Assembly (NCBI GenBank): GCA_029204225.1
Contig: CM055113.1
Location: 11,430,234-11,494,233 of the forward strand
Length of the DNA: 64,000 bases
Direction: 5' to 3'
Source: Diphasiastrum complanatum
Lineage: Eukaryota > Streptophyta > Lycopodiopsida > Lycopodiales > Lycopodiaceae
Shown here: positions 11,700 to 28,150 of the stretch, in pieces
How positions within the stretch are numbered: position 1 is the first letter of the stretch
How the letters are laid out: each line of letters begins with the position of its first letter
Translations under genes and position numbers: made by a program
Notes under the pieces: generated by a model
Seen by the model: the letters and a program-made list of their open reading frames with translations, nothing else
What the model was told of the DNA's origin: nothing
Database searches by the model: none

Positions 11700-13860
11700 A
11701 TTTCAAACCTCCTCTAAAACTTGGATGTTTATTGATGTTACGGGTTTTATTGTTTCCCTTGAAAAAACAATACCAAACGTACCAAAATGGGTACTATGCG
11801 ACAATAACAATATTGAAGTAAAATATAACCAAATTTGATAGTCTGAACTATCTAAATTGAAAATCAATAAGTACCAACTGAAAAAAGTATTGGTACTATA
11901 GAGTTTCAGAAAGCTTTGGTACTCAAGGGTTTCGCCAACATTTAACATGTTAGTATCTTTCTGCAAATTCTCACCAAATTTCTTCTGTTGTTGCACATTA
12001 AAATTACCAAAGCACACTGCACGTCAAAGAGCTGTTTAAAAGCTTCTTATAGTACCAAAGTACCAGAATGGTAGAAAGTACCAACAGGTGACTACCATAT
12101 CCATGGCAAAAGATCATATACAGGTAGTACCAAAGAAGTACCAAACATGTAGAAAGTACAAGAACCTTAATTGGTAGTCTAGATGATCAAAATTGTTACA
12201 CGATAGGTTCAAATAGTGCCAATCTTTGGTACTCAAAAGTTTCACGAACACGTAAACATTACAAAAATAGTACAAATATTGTAGAATTGGTAGTAACTAA
12301 TGCTTACATTTTACCAATTGTAAAACAACACTAAAATAGTATAAAAAAAAACCAAAATGGATTGTATGCGAGCTGCATACACAAAAAAATAAAGAAAGAA
12401 GTACCCAATTCGATAGTTTTATGGGTAAAATAGGGACACGAGAAGCCTAAATAGTACTATTTTGGTAGATTTTAAAATAAAAATGAGACACTAAGTATAA
12501 AAAAACCTATTTTGGTAGTCAGGAGGATCAGAATTGGTACACGATAAGTTCTTGTAGTACCAATCTTTTGTATTCAAGAGTTTTGTCAACACAAAAATAG
12601 TACCAAAATTTGTAAAATTAGTACCCAACTATTGGGTAATACTACCAATTGGTGTAATAACACTAAAGCAATACCAAAAATACAGAATCAGGTCGTATGC
12701 AAACTGCAAATACGACCAAATTTAAAAAAATAGTACCAAATGCTGTAGATTTTAGAATAAAAGTGGTACACACTATAAATCTCAGTAGACCAATTTGGCT
12801 GATTTTAGAATGAAAATGAGACACAAGATATCAAAAAACCTTTTTTGGTAGTATGGAGTATCAAAATTGTTACACAATAAGTTCCAGTAGTACCAATCTT
12901 TGGTACTCAAGAGTTTCACCAATACGACAACACGACCAAAAGAGTACAAAAATTGTAAAAGTACCACCTAATGCTTCAATACCACCAATTTGGTAACAAT
13001 ACCAAAACAGTTCCATATAGGCCGAAATGAGTACCAACGTTGTGCACTATCTATGTTTGAACGACACACGACTAGGATGTTTCTTTCGTATACAAACATT
13101 CAATACAAATATTGCTTCATTATTAGCAATCAGTGGCAAACGACTTCAAGCCTTCAATCTTACAACAAAAAAGCAAACTAACATGTACCAACAAGTACCA
13201 ATAGTATCAAACTTTGGTAGTCGAGGGTTTCAAACTATGTCAAAATGCAGTCGGACATAATTTCCTTGTTGTTGCACATTGCACGTTGAATAATTGTTTA
13301 TAAGCTTTTTAAAATACCAAAGTACCACTAATAAAACAATCAGTCGTGCAAAAACTACCGCAAGTCTCAAAGTAAAACACAGTAGTTTTGAAAACACCTG
13401 AAATATCACAAGTACCAAAAGTTTCAAAATATTTAAAAGCACCAAACAGCTAAATGCTAGTAGATCAAAAAGTATCAAAATGTTGCATACAACAAATTGA
13501 AGAAACATTTAAAAACTACCAAAACTATCAAAAGCACCAAAGAGCAACAAACAACAATACTTTCGGCACACCAGAAGTACAAAATGTTCCATGAAGACCA
13601 AATAGCAAAAAGAAAAGTTATTTAAAAAGAATATAGAGTACCAAAAATATATCTTACACAAGTTATCATAAGTACCAAATAGAAAATGAATAGTTGTTTT
13701 TAAACTTCTACAAGTACCAATAGTCCCAAAAGTCCAAAAGAGCATAATATCAGTTGAGTAAAAACTACAAAACAGTTCCAAACAGCAAGAGGTGCAGTGT
13801 GTATCTACAGAACCAAAGAACGAGTATCAAAGATCAGTTTTAATAGTGCCAAAGAACAAC
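11700..13860 (-). repeat. Right array of the TGGTACTT-based repeat, inverted
   Basis: About 2.1 kb rich in AGTACCAAA on the plus strand, that is TTTGGTACT on the minus strand, the same core as at 9.69-10.23 kb but inverted. Units are very degenerate. Hydrophobic minus-strand frames here (13230-13508, 13509-13781) come from the repeat composition and are not taken as genes. Confidence 0.65.
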
Positions 13861-13879
13861 AGTACCAAGAAAACGAAAA

Positions 13880-14290
13880 TCCAAAAAAAAGGACCTGAGA
13901 GTCGTCAAGAAGATAAACTAAATGTCTGACAACACTCTTTCTTCCAATCCTTTGTCGGCATATGTCTTTTTTGTTGGGGGACACTCGAGTTTCTGAGCTC
14001 CAAAAGGTATACACCAGTTCCTTGACCTAGGCTGTGATTATGCTATCTCTAGGCAATTGTCTCTGACAGGCACTCAAGGGCAGAATCTCCTTGTCATCCT
14101 TAATGTTAAGGTGAGAACTGGCTATAGCAATATTTCTGCGATGAACGTCCAAAGCACCTGCAATTCTCTAATGAGGGAGACTCGTTGTGCCATCGGCTTT
14201 ATTTAGTACCATCACAAGCGAAGGTCTCTTCACGAAGAGTTCATTCGCCGAGTGAGCACCTTAATTTGACTGAGGGTGTTACGGATGTTA
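13880..14290 (-). pseudogene. Transposon-associated protein, N-terminal part (decayed)
   Basis: The minus strand reads VLNKADGTTSLPH, then GALDVHRRNIAIASSHLNI, then VKELVYTFWSSETRVSPNKK, DICRQRIGRKSV and HLVYLLDDSQ in one frame over about 400 bp, broken by only two TAG codons. The W.S.ETRVSPNKKD..R.RIG pattern fits the N-terminal part of the same uncharacterised family as the pieces at 10.3-10.9 kb. If they are one gene, the 3 kb of repeat between them sits where an intron or insertion would be. Confidence 0.5.
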
Positions 14291-14841
14291 GAAACAAGAT
14301 TGCTTTCAACAAAAATTAGATGATATTTGCAGCTCCCAAAAAGTTGGTTATAGAAGTAGTTCTTGGAATATATCTTTCTGAATACCTATTGAAAATTGTT
14401 CTGTATGTCCGCCAATATTTTGCCATAGCTAAACATATTCGTTTTTCTGTTTTGACATCATCTACTGAAGGTTAATCTCCAAGCCTCCTAAAAAAAATTC
14501 GTTCATTCTCTGTTCCCGTTTCTTACCAGCCCAATAGCCCTTCATTGTAGCTTTGTTGGCATAGTGACGAGGTTCCATGCTGGGATCACTCGCGTATGTC
14601 TCATGCATTGTAGGAAAAACTGCTGGAATATCCAGAATTGAATTTGTGAAATATATATTATTGCCCTGAAGACTATGCATGTTGGGATCACGTGCTATTC
14701 AGTGCACAAATTAATCGATCAGACAAAGAGCTTGATCAAACAGATCATGATCAGCAAGAAAGACCTGGATCAGGCGATCAGAAAGAGCACGATCAGCAAG
14801 AAAGAGGATTATTAGACCAATCTGAGAGATCTTGCAAATGC

Positions 14842-14987
<146 letters not shown>

Positions 14988-16403
14988 GTTCTAACTTGCT
15001 CTGGGACCTTAGAGAGTGTCACCCCTTAGAGTCTTACAGGGCACGCTGGGTGCACCCGAGTCAGCTTTACAACATCCTCCTCTCGTTTGAGGAAGCTGAT
15101 GTCCTCATCAGGGCCAAACTAGAACCTAAGACTCATGGCATGGGCTTAATTCATCGGCCAGACTTTATTCACATATACAAGGGCACGAGCTTGATTCACC
15201 AAACGTAGGGGCCATGCCTACTTTGGATAATAGCTAACTAGGATCTTAGGCTAAGGTTCATGGCTCGCAGGGATGTTTGCCATTCTTTCCTTTCTGTTTC
15301 TCTGTCCTTCTTCACCTCGCTAGGCATAGTCATCATTGCACTTGATAAGTATTGCCGCATCTTCACTTCAAAGAGGTCTCGTTGCGCCTCTGGCATGGGT
15401 TCGTCTCTTGGTGTAGGTTCAGAAGGGCCACCCATCTCTTCTTGGAGAGGCGCCACTGTGGAGTGCATATGCTCTTTCTTTCTTGACTTGGACCTGGTCC
15501 CATCTCGATGCATGCGGGAGCCGTATTCTCGAACCTTCTCCTCTCCGTCCGTCAATGCTCATAACTCATCAAGGTGGTCGTCCATTATAGTAAGAGGTGT
15601 ACTTCCAACAGATTATCGCATCTATCCTTTTTATTTTTGAAAACTCTCCCTTCTGTCGGCCGGGCCCCACAGCTCTCTTTTCTTCTTTATTAAATCAGCT
15701 TTAATGGAAATATCCCCTCCTCAAACTAGCACGCTCACATCACCTGAGAGCCAAGTAGGAACCAGGTCATTTGTGTCCAAACAAGCACACAACAAACGGA
15801 ACATACCAATCAACGCAAACACAGAGGATCCCTCTCAAGCCACAATCCCCTTGAGACCAGACCTAGGACCTTTGCCTAGCCGCGCCCACTCAAATCTATC
15901 ACAGAATTAGCCCACAGGAAAACATCCATCCAACCATTCATGCTTTCACCATTAAGCAGCACATTGCCTCAGTCACGCCCCACTACTTTTTGGTCGATAG
16001 CCCTTATAGCTAAACGATCGGCAGCTATCCCGCACCGGCAGCTAACCACCCGTGCTTTACACCCGAATTCGAGCAGCATCTCTGTATCAATGGTTAACCC
16101 GTACAGTTCGCATATGTCACCCTGCACCCCACAAGGCACAGACTGTGCTTTCACCAACCTAATGGCAGCACATTGCCTCATATGTCCTACGTGAAGACGA
16201 TGCCAGGCCCAAACCGCGGGAACTGACCATGCTTATACCTCAAGGGCAACACCTTGCCTCATCAAGTCCCCCGTTCTGCCGACCACCCCGACCGTGGATG
16301 CACTCGTGCTTACACTGTGGGCAGCACCTTGCACAACGGTTGTCCTGACAAATCCCAAAACGTGGCCATCCCTATGAGACTTGCGTAGCTGACCAGCTAG
16401 TCG

Positions 16404-16415
16404 GCTCTGATACCA
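16404..16415 (-). promoter_or_regulatory. Primer binding site (initiator tRNA-Met)
   Basis: TGGTATCAGAGC on the minus strand, complementary to the 3' end of plant initiator tRNA-Met. It is separated from the LTR by two bases. Confidence 0.85.
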
Positions 16416-16417
16416 CA

Positions 16418-17331
16418 TGTTGCGCCGGCGCCTGAAAGGGCGCTGGGACTAGAGCGGTTTTCGCAACATGCGCTTCAGTCTAACATTCATCCATCATGCA
16501 CTTACGTAAAAGCCAACTCAGAAACGTAACAAGCTTAACCATTCAGACTTAAGAAAACTGGAATCCCAATCAACCAGGGAGCCAACTCAGAATCCGTCCC
16601 CAAAAGGTAACCAAAGGCAAAGACAAGCCACACATGAAACCCAAGGCATAGTGGTCGCCAAACTGACCAATTGGCATAGTGGCAAGCCACACGTCGGTGA
16701 CGTGGACCCTTAGGCGCCGACGACGCAAAAAGGTTGTAGTAAGGGTCCTTCCACTTGGACCAGTCCCGAGGCGAAACCGAAATGGTAATCATCCCCAAGG
16801 ATCAACTTTATTAGATCTGGAAGAGGTTACATTCATACATAGACTGACCGGTCTCGCGGCCACCAACACGTGCTGGGCATTGTGCCTGGCTCGTGCTGGT
16901 AGAGGGAGCTGAGCCCTGGTGACTGGATTCCTGGCGCTGGTTGAGCTGCCCAAGTTTCTGTCTGCCGGACTCCCCCTATAGTTTTGGTGTGATTCGGCAC
17001 ACCCCCTCTGTCCTAAAACATAGTGTTTTCTGGTAAAACACGCTTTTTAGGACTTAGTTTTTATTTCGCTAATCAAGCTTGGCAAGCCTGGCAGAATCAA
17101 TCTGGCTCCTGAACATGGGTCCCGGGAGCCGTCCCGGCGGCGAAATCAACTTGCTTCCCGACTAGGCCATGACTCGGGCTCCAGAGCTAGCTCATGACTT
17201 GTGACTACTTGACTGGCTCACCACAGGTTGGAGGCTCAGTCCTTGACGTTCTAACTTGCTCTGGGACCTTAGAGAGTGTCACCCCTTAGAGTCTTACAAG
17301 GCATGCTGGGTGCACCCGAGTCAGCTTTACA
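16418..17331 (-). repeat. 5' LTR
   Basis: A 914-bp LTR bounded by TG and CA, next to the primer binding site at 16404-16415. Its outer 86 bp are repeated with few changes at 14987-15072. Confidence 0.75.
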
Positions 17332-19440
17332 ATAGATAGTATCTAATTTTTACTTGCCCCTCCTCGTTTTAAGCTACTTTATTAGTAATTCGGCGATCAA
17401 AGTATATAGCCCCTATAAGAGTCACTCGGGTTGTTAAAGGTCAAGATTCCATCAAAGTTCATCCTACGGTTATGATTGCTTGCTTCACAAGAAAGTCACC
17501 TACTTACCTAAAAACATGAGTGGTAGGCTATATAAACAACACATTGCCCACTTATTTCTTCACATGTTGGCTCTCCTTGCTTCTACAAAAAAAAGTGTGA
17601 TTGTGAAGTGCCCACCCACGCGATTGGATCACGACCTAGTGTTGCATCTGGTGAGTTCCCTTTTTGTTTGCACTCTCTACCACTTCATTTATAGTTTAAA
17701 GAGAATAGCAAGATGAATGATCACCATCGCTAAAGCTATGGAAATGCTTATGGTTTGCACATAACAAACAAACAGATACCCATCTGGCCACACCCATGCT
17801 ACACGTTTTGATGCACCCATACTACACATTCTGATGCACACCTACTACACATTCTGATGCGCCCATACTACGCATTCTGATGCGCACTTACTACACATTC
17901 TGATGCACCCATACTACACATTATGATGCGCCCCTATACTACATATAGTATGCATTCTGATGCACCCATCTGGCTGCGCCCACACTACACATTTTGAAGT
18001 GCCCATACTACACTTTCTGATGTGCCCATATACCACATGGAAAATTGGGAACTAGGACACATTTGTCCAAAGTTTTTCGATTTGTTTTGCAAAGATGTCA
18101 CTCTTTGACCGTAAATTGGCGTAGTGGCAGTTCATTTGTGGACTACCAGCCGATTGCCAAACTGAATGCAACGGGATGTCCTCCATACTTTGGATGACGC
18201 TATATGGGTGGCGAAAGCCTATGATAGCACCGACATCGCTTCACGGAAGAGCATACATGGACAAAAGGCCGTGAAACCAAAAACCAATAAGCCTAAGAAT
18301 AAGAGAGAGTATTTTCATGAACTGGAAGTTGTTGCTCACTAAAAGAGAAAAACAAGAAACCGTAGTAATGATATGCCACATAACTCTCTAGTCGAATAGG
18401 TCTGAAAGCTCCCAAGGCCCGATGGGCGAAACTCATTCAAAAATTTGATTTTGAGGTTTGGCATATTAGAACAACCATTCATTTAAGAAGCGAAAAATTT
18501 GGCAAAAGTGAGTCAACTGAAAAACTCTGAGGATGAATAAGGATTATATGTAATTTCTTGTATTGCACAAATAATTAATTCAACATGTTATTAGAAAACT
18601 TCTAGTAGAATCGCTATAATCAAATTTGTTCTTAAATCAATAAAATTTCAGCTCATTCTTTCTCATTTCCAAATCTGTGAACTTGAGGAATTTCAGTGCG
18701 AGATCAAAATTTTCCTTCACAGACCGTAGAGATTGAAAAGTGGTGAAAAACATGAGCTGAAATTTGTACTATGAAGTTGGAATTTGGGAAAATTCCCGAG
18801 AACTTCACATAGTACCAATTTGCTAAACTCTAAGGTCATATGAGTTATTCCAAAAATTGATTTCTGCATGATTAGATCAGGAAGTAAACGGTTTTCTTGG
18901 AGAAAAAACTTGTGGTATGGGACCTAAGCAATTCCAAAGGGAAGATCTGAAACTAATTGGATCGATTTGACCATAGTAAGGTCGTATATGTTTAAGGATG
19001 CCAAATACTATTGGTCACGGAAGGGTATTTTGTCAAAAATTTGAGGTATTGGTCATGACCCCTAAGGGATATCTCAAATTTACAAAATCAGAAACCTTGT
19101 GTACTATTTCTTCATTCTAAGAATATATTAGTGAATTTCTTAACGCTAATTAACAAGACTTCATGTGATTTCTTGGAAGGTAATTATTAATGTTATCCGT
19201 GAGCCTTGGACGATTCCACGTGAAAGGTTAATTGTTTTTTAATATACAGTTATTCTTCTCTAATTAATCCATTATCCTTTTCTAAAAATATGGGTCAATT
19301 TTCTAAGAGGTAAAACTTTTATAATGAACGAAGAAAATCTTTTGATAAGTCATTTAGGCGATGTGTTGGAACATTAACTGTATTGAGTTACAATAATGCA
19401 ATACATATTTTTAACTTTCAAGATTTTCAAAGACTTCTCC
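17332..19440. other. No gene seen; contains a minisatellite
   Basis: Nothing coding is supported. The notable part is a minisatellite at about 17805-18030 (listed separately). The rest is AT-rich unique-looking DNA. Confidence 0.5.
17805..18030. repeat. Minisatellite, ACACATTCTGATGCACCCAT units
   Basis: Degenerate tandem units of about 22-29 bp with the core CATACTACACATTCTGATGC. Confidence 0.8.
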
Positions 19441-19544
19441 TAGGCCATATCTACACTGATACAACACCTATCACAAGAACGCAACATGCAAATATCCACG
19501 CAGCATCCAAAGGAAGTCCCCCAAAAGAATTAGTATAGACATAG

Positions 19545-19825
19545 GCATGGATACTATCACGTGGAACATCCAGGCGTGGATAATCCACGCAAACATCATT
19601 TCCGGCAACGATTGTACACCCGTGGCCGAAAATCGAAAAATTGAAACTATGTGGATTATCCACGCATGGATCTTCCACACCAATCATTTTGGGACACCAT
19701 CGTTTGACTCCGAATACTGGCACAAGCACTGGAAATTTTGCATGGATTATCCACACCATAATGAATTACTAAAAAAAAGGGTCGACTTTTGCGTGGATAC
19801 CACGTGGATAATTATCCACGCATGA
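19545..19825. repeat. Cluster of palindromic TGGATWATCCA sites
   Basis: A palindrome built on GTGGAT-A/T-ATCCAC recurs at about 19574 (GCGTGGATAATCCACGC, perfect), 19652, 19741 and 19803, with related half-sites between them. The spacing is about 60-90 bp. This clustering is not explained by any gene here. Confidence 0.65.
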
Positions 19826-20013
19826 ATAATTGTTATGTCCATGTCTTGTATTGTCTCCTATCTCTTGGCTCAGGGGTGAAGCTTCTAAAGATTGATCAAT
19901 TGCTTCTACTTGGTTGGGTGGTTGCTCCACCGGATTTTTCTTTGTGTTTATCTTGCAAGCAGGATCTTGAGGAGCTTTCCCTTACAACAGTATCAGATAA
20001 AGGCTTACGAAGA

Positions 20014-20125
20014 TGAAACTATTCATTGGATCTTTGGTAGAAAATCAATTGGATCTCTCTTCCAGGAGTAGGTGAAACTATTCATTGGATCTTTGGTAGA
20101 AAATCAATTGGATCCCTCTTCCAGG
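20014..20125 (+). repeat. 59-bp tandem duplication
   Basis: Two adjacent copies of a 59-bp unit beginning TGAAACTATTCATTGGATCT, second copy at 20073, with one difference in the shared part (TCTCTCTTCC versus TCCCTCTTCC). Confidence 0.9.
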
Positions 20126-20159
20126 TGGAAAACAAGCTTCCAAGTGGTGTTCTCTCATA

Positions 20160-20348
20160 GTGTTTCACATGCACGGTGCTATGATCCATCTTTCTCAAAA
20201 TTTATGGAAAGATGTCCTTGAGAGTCAATTTATGATGTTTTTTGGAGTATCTGCTTATGCAGCTCACAACTTTGGTAGATCTGAAATTTCTACCAAGTGT
20301 ATTTTTATTCTAAGGATCATTAATGATGGAATTAGTAATGCATGTTAG
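20160..20348 (+). pseudogene. Possible Ty1/copia integrase remnant
   Basis: A 62-codon frame contains FMMFFGVSAYAAHNFGRSEI and STKCIFILRIINDG, which resembles the end of copia-type integrase (FG..AY.H......R.E...K..KCIFLGY..G). Nothing else of a copia element is readable around it. The match is short and from memory, so this is tentative. Confidence 0.35.
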
Positions 20349-21570
20349 TTGTTTCCAAGATTTTTTATTCTACGCTATGTTTTTTGGTCAAAAATTGCTT
20401 GATTTCCATGATTTTTGACTAGAAATTGATAGTAAGAGCTAAAATCCAGCAAGATCAAATCATTTAGATGGATATAATTCTGTCAATTAAGTTGCATGTG
20501 TATGAAAAAGGGTTGCATATCAATAATATTAACTTTATGTAGAATAAAAAACCAAAAAATTGTCAAGAATCATCATTTTTGCAAGTTTTTCATAAAGTTG
20601 GATAGTATGTTGTTGTAAAATGCCTTGTAGAGCTTGCCAAAAGCTTAATCAAAGTCTTTTGAAGTTGTCCCTAAAGAGCCAAGATTTTGATTGCTATCAT
20701 TCCACAAAAGCATCAAGCATGGAATAAATCTAGCTTATTTTATATTCCTTTTGGCCTCTCCAACAAGCTATCAAACCTGTGAATTGGTGGTCGGGGGCTT
20801 ATGCTCCATTTCCATCAAGTTTGTGCCTAGAGCACGCTCCTACAAACCAAAAATATTTGTTCTCGGCCCATACTGCTTCTCAGGACCTGTATGAATGCTC
20901 CACATAAGTCTGATACATTGTTTAAGACTGTTGGTAATGTTGCCTTTGGGGTTGAGAAGGTGTTTGCATGAAGTGGCCTAAAAAAAGTGCGCCCTACTAC
21001 AGAATTTCAATCACTCTGTTCTCGCACGTGTGAAGCTAAGGTGGCAGAGTGAGGTGTGAATCATCTTGGTCACTTGGTCTCGTTCTCTATTGTGCTTTAT
21101 AGCGACTAATTTGATGCACTATAGCTAAAAATATGGCCATTTGAAATTTTGGCAGTTTTGTGAGTAAAACTGTCAAAATCCATCAATGTTCGGATTGCAT
21201 GCATGTTTTTTTCCCCTGATTTGATGTACTATGGTTGCTTGGATTTGTTGCATGTTGATTATGATGTAGTTTTTGACATGCATGAGGGACTTACAATCGT
21301 TTTGAGTGGTCATATGCAGGTACTCTAACGGTTGAATCATAAATCAGTGATTTAGGTTGACAATTTTCTTAAAATTGGATTTACGTTTTAAAAAAATTGT
21401 AATCATAACTTACAGTTTTTGTCGGGTAACTGGGTATGTGAATTGACCATATTGGAGTCCATTGACCATACTGGAGTCAATTTCAATTGGAATTGGTCAA
21501 CTATACTTCACTTAAAGTTAAGAATAGACGTATTCATTGACTAAGATTAGTTATTCTCTGTTTTAGATAA
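20349..21570. other. No gene seen
   Basis: AT-rich DNA with only short chance frames. A small inverted similarity (TTCACTTAAAG) and a duplicated CATATTGGAGTC / CATACTGGAGTC near 21450-21480 are the only structures I noticed. Confidence 0.5.
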
Positions 21571-21576
21571 TTCAAG

Positions 21577-22203
21577 ATGCCTGAAGAAGCTGCAAATCAT
21601 GCTATGCCAAATCCGGTTGTATCTTCGTACATGCACATTTGTCAGTAATTGAGTACGGTGCTCAATGACATTAATTATCGGAATAATTTGCGAGATTAGC
21701 AGTTGGAGGTTCTTTTGAACCAAGTGAAATTACTGTCCATTCTGATCTCGGATTCGAACCTGAGACTTATTTGGGGGAGAAGAAGCAAAAGAAACTTGAA
21801 GTCATGGAGGATTGGTTCGTTAAGTAGAGCAGTTATTTTAACATTCATGGTGTTTTTGAGGAGAGAAAAATCGAGAGCATGGTGTTGTTTTCTACGTGAC
21901 AAAGCATCGTCGTGGTGGCGAGACCTGACTGTTAAGCCCACAACCTGGGATGCTTTTGCGGATGTCTGTAAAAAAGCTTTCATGATAGCTGATCACATCG
22001 ACTATTATCAAATTTTCGTGAATTGCAAGATAGGTAGCAAGAGCGTAGACTCTAATTTCCAAGAATTTATGGATCTCTGGAATCAAGTTTTGTCATTCGA
22101 TCCTAAATTGGCACTTTGGCAATTTGTCCCAGCCAATTATCAAAACGAATGCAGCAGAAATGTGCTTCAAAACCTCGAGGATGCTCGTCGAATAGGAGAG
22201 TAG
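21577..22203 (+). pseudogene. Gypsy-type retrotransposon gag remnant
   Basis: From an ATG at 21577 (MPEEAANHAMPNP), a frame with stops passes into EPETYLGEKKQKKLEVMEDW and SSYFNIHGVFEERKIESM. After a frame change near 21880 it continues as FLRDKASSWWRDLTVKPTTW, DAFADVCKKAF and SNFQEFMDLWNQ. The WW.DL......TW..F...F pattern is typical of the plant retrotransposon gag domain. No protease or reverse transcriptase follows, and no LTRs are visible, so it is a fragment. Confidence 0.65.
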
Positions 22204-22399
22204 AAAGTGAGGGCAGTTAGCTCATGCGCTTTTGATTCTAATCTAATGAAAAAGCATTAAAAATGCATAACTAAATAATAATGCCAAAAGATTAAGAAAA
22301 TAGACACAATCACAAAGAGCATTAGAGAGAGTTTCAAAAGTGCAAGAGGATAATAGCTGCTCAAGCTTGCGTGCAACTTCATATTGTTTGTAGCCAGTG

Positions 22400-24035
22400 T
22401 GACTACTCGACCATCCAACTTCTATTTAGCAACCATGAGCTGGTCGACGAGCAAGGTGCCCAACTTCTGGTAGGCTGTCTTGACATCCTGGGGAATGGCC
22501 GGCGGTCTTGTTGTGTTGGCTGGGCCGATTTGAGTTCAGCCTCTTTTGCGGCTTCTTTGAGTAACTCTTCTGGTTGCACAAGCTCTTATGGTGTTGTTGG
22601 ATCAGCATGTTGTGGCAATGAGATGTATTTTGTATTTATGAATGCATCATCGTCCAACGGTTTGTTGTTGGACTCGACATCCACAATGGTGGAGGGAGCA
22701 GCAAGGGGAGCAGAGGTGAGGATGGGTTGGAGAATGGGTTGTTCAAATGAGGAGGGAATAGAAGGCATGTAGAATTCCAAGGTTGTGTCTAGGATATTGG
22801 AAGGGGAGGTGGGAGGGGTGAAATGAATCAAGTTCATAAAGGCTAGGGTGCTTGGAGATAATTGGGAGTCACTAGGAGAAATGAAATGAGGTGGGGTGGA
22901 GACGATGTCGTGAGTGGTGGAGTCCAAGGGGGTGACAAGGATGGAGGAGTCGATGGTGATGGATTTAGTGACATCAGGGGCAGAAAAAGAGGAAGGGACG
23001 GTGGATGGAGAGGCAGTAGTGGTGGAATCAGTAAGCTTTTAGGAGGCGGTGTCATAAGAGAGTATAGGAGAGCGTTGGCTGGTGGAGGGAATGACGGTGG
23101 TGAGGACGGATGAACGGTGAAATCCATGAATCTTATGTTCGAAGAGAGTAACAGAGAGGGGGAAGACAAGGGGACCCGCGGCGAACTTCTAGCAAACATT
23201 GGTCTTAATAGCCCTTCGCAGCTCAAAACTCACAAAGGCGTGCCAATCATATGGCACCACAGTGTTTGCTAGAAATTTCTTGTGGGATTCTACAATTTGA
23301 TGGAGGAGGGATGGGATGCACTCCTTGTGCAAATTCTTGATGGCTAAGAAGATGTTGAGGTGGGAAGCAGACAAGATGATGGGATCGGTGCTAGCCTCGA
23401 TCAAATACTTGTCATTCATGTGACTTCGAGGTGCCGAGAGAATCCATGAAGGGTGCAATGGCAGGACGGGCTTGCTGATGTAATGGCTTTGATCTATCAC
23501 TGGAGACTATCCCGATGGTAGCCAGAGACTCTAGGTTCACACGCACTCGATGCGTGGTACCTTGGTATCGAATACAAAATCTAGATTTCTTCTCATCCCA
23601 AGTTTTGAAGGCCTGGATAGCCAAATCTAGACATAGGGCGTAGGTGAAAAGTTGGGAATAGATTCTCATTGCTTCAAGGAGAGGTTGGGCTGATTGGATC
23701 CCTGGGGCGATCCAGGTGTTAGTTGGAAGGTCAAAGATTTGGGTGGAAGAAGAGATGTCACGGTGGACGATATGAGTGATATCAATTTCGTCAAATGGGC
23801 TGGAATGGGGGGTTGTCAGGGTTGGTGGAAGAGGTCATGATACAAGATGATGGAGAGGAAGATGGTGGATTGGACGGTTATGATAGTAGGGAGGCTTTGG
23901 AAAGAAACCAGTAGAAGAAAGGGTGAAATGGATGGAAGGGGTGATTTCAATGAGATTACAGTGAAACAGAGGAAATAGGAGTTGGATGTAGAGTGGTCGA
24001 GTGCTTAGAAGAGCTTGTAAAAGTTCTGAGCGCAA
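22400..24035 (-). pseudogene. Retroelement-like coding remnant, unidentified
   Basis: Minus-strand frames follow one another with breaks (24035-23835, 23669-23412, 23500-23189, 23226-22843, 22927-22586). The upstream part reads LFTYALCLDLAIQAFKTWDE and SRFCIRYQGTTHRVRVNLES; the downstream part is very Pro/Ser-rich. A gag-like or plant-mobile-domain origin is possible, but I cannot name the family. Proline-rich stretches on one strand could also be chance in this GGA-rich DNA. Confidence 0.35.
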
Positions 24036-24379
24036 TCGAAAAAAGTTGAAAATTCAGAAAAAAAAATAATATGAATTAGATCTGGATCTCATATTGTTGT
24101 GGTGAATCTATGTAGTTTCATGTGGAGGCCAAAAGATAATGAGTTAAAAAAATGTGACCACATATGTTCTTGGAGTCCTTAACATAGAACTTTGAGACAT
24201 CTTACATACTAAAGGATGTCTTCCTTTTATTTTTGGCTAATAAATATGATATTATCGAGATTTCATGCTCTTGGTTGCAAAGGCAAGACTCTATGTTCAT
24301 ATAGGTAAACGAAGTTCTTGACAAAGTCAATGCTAAAAGAAATGCCTAAATTTTAGAAACTCTTCCTTTGAATTACAAG

Positions 24380-27480
<3,101 letters not shown>

Positions 27481-27486
27481 ACCTTG

Positions 27487-28150
27487 GATTCATGATTAGC
27501 ATACTTGAAGGTTAGGCTTTACTAGTTGCAACTAGACTCCATCCCAAGCAACACATTAGCTGTGAGCAACTTGCAAGAGGTTGCATGCATTTGAGATTCA
27601 AGAAAGAGAAACCATAAATGACTTGCAAAGAATCTTTAACCTCATTGATTCTCTTTGGAAGTCGTTGTTTTGAATATAGACCAATTGTCCTAGTTGGTCC
27701 AAAGAGAGCATGTTCCTCTTCATTGTGTGAATGAGAAACCACATGCTCCAATTCCTCTCACAAGCAATAGCAATATAGTCCACAAAGAGGGCTCGCATTG
27801 CAACAAGCTACAACCTAGGAATATGTTTCCATACTCTTTGCACCAAAAAACTGGTCTCAACATGCCATCTCTCTACAATGCCACAAGCCTCCCAAAATTG
27901 AGCCTATAGTTCTTGAACATCAAAAACCCATTCCCCAATCTTTGCTGCATGTTGAGATTCGTACAAAGCATTTTGATGTAGATGAACCACCCATCATCCA
28001 ACTTATGGTCCCAAAACTCTTGCTCATACCTCCACAAAAGATGAAGCAAGTTTCCAATAGCATGCAAAGGCCTATGGAACCATTGCCATTTGCTTTGCCA
28101 TGTAGACTTTACCTCATCAAGCCTGCGCATTCCAAATTAAGGGTTCAACT
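27487..28150 (-). pseudogene. hAT transposase, C-terminal part (decayed)
   Basis: Minus-strand segments in order: PLHAIGNLLHLLWRYEQEFW, DGWFIYIKMLCTNLNMQQ, FKNYRLNFGRLVA, then after frame changes CERNWSMWFLIHTMKRNMLS and LGQLVYIQNN. This is the C-terminal half of plant hAT transposases, ending in the dimerisation region (CERNWS.....H..KRN.L). It has at least two frameshifts and stops and no N-terminal part nearby. Confidence 0.75.

Noticed and set aside
13230-13781. Two hydrophobic minus-strand frames
   Set aside because: Built from the inverted TGGTACTT array; no membrane protein family fits.
21745-21765. TTCGAACCTGAG resembling a tRNA B box
   Set aside because: No matching A box at the right distance; it lies inside the gag remnant.
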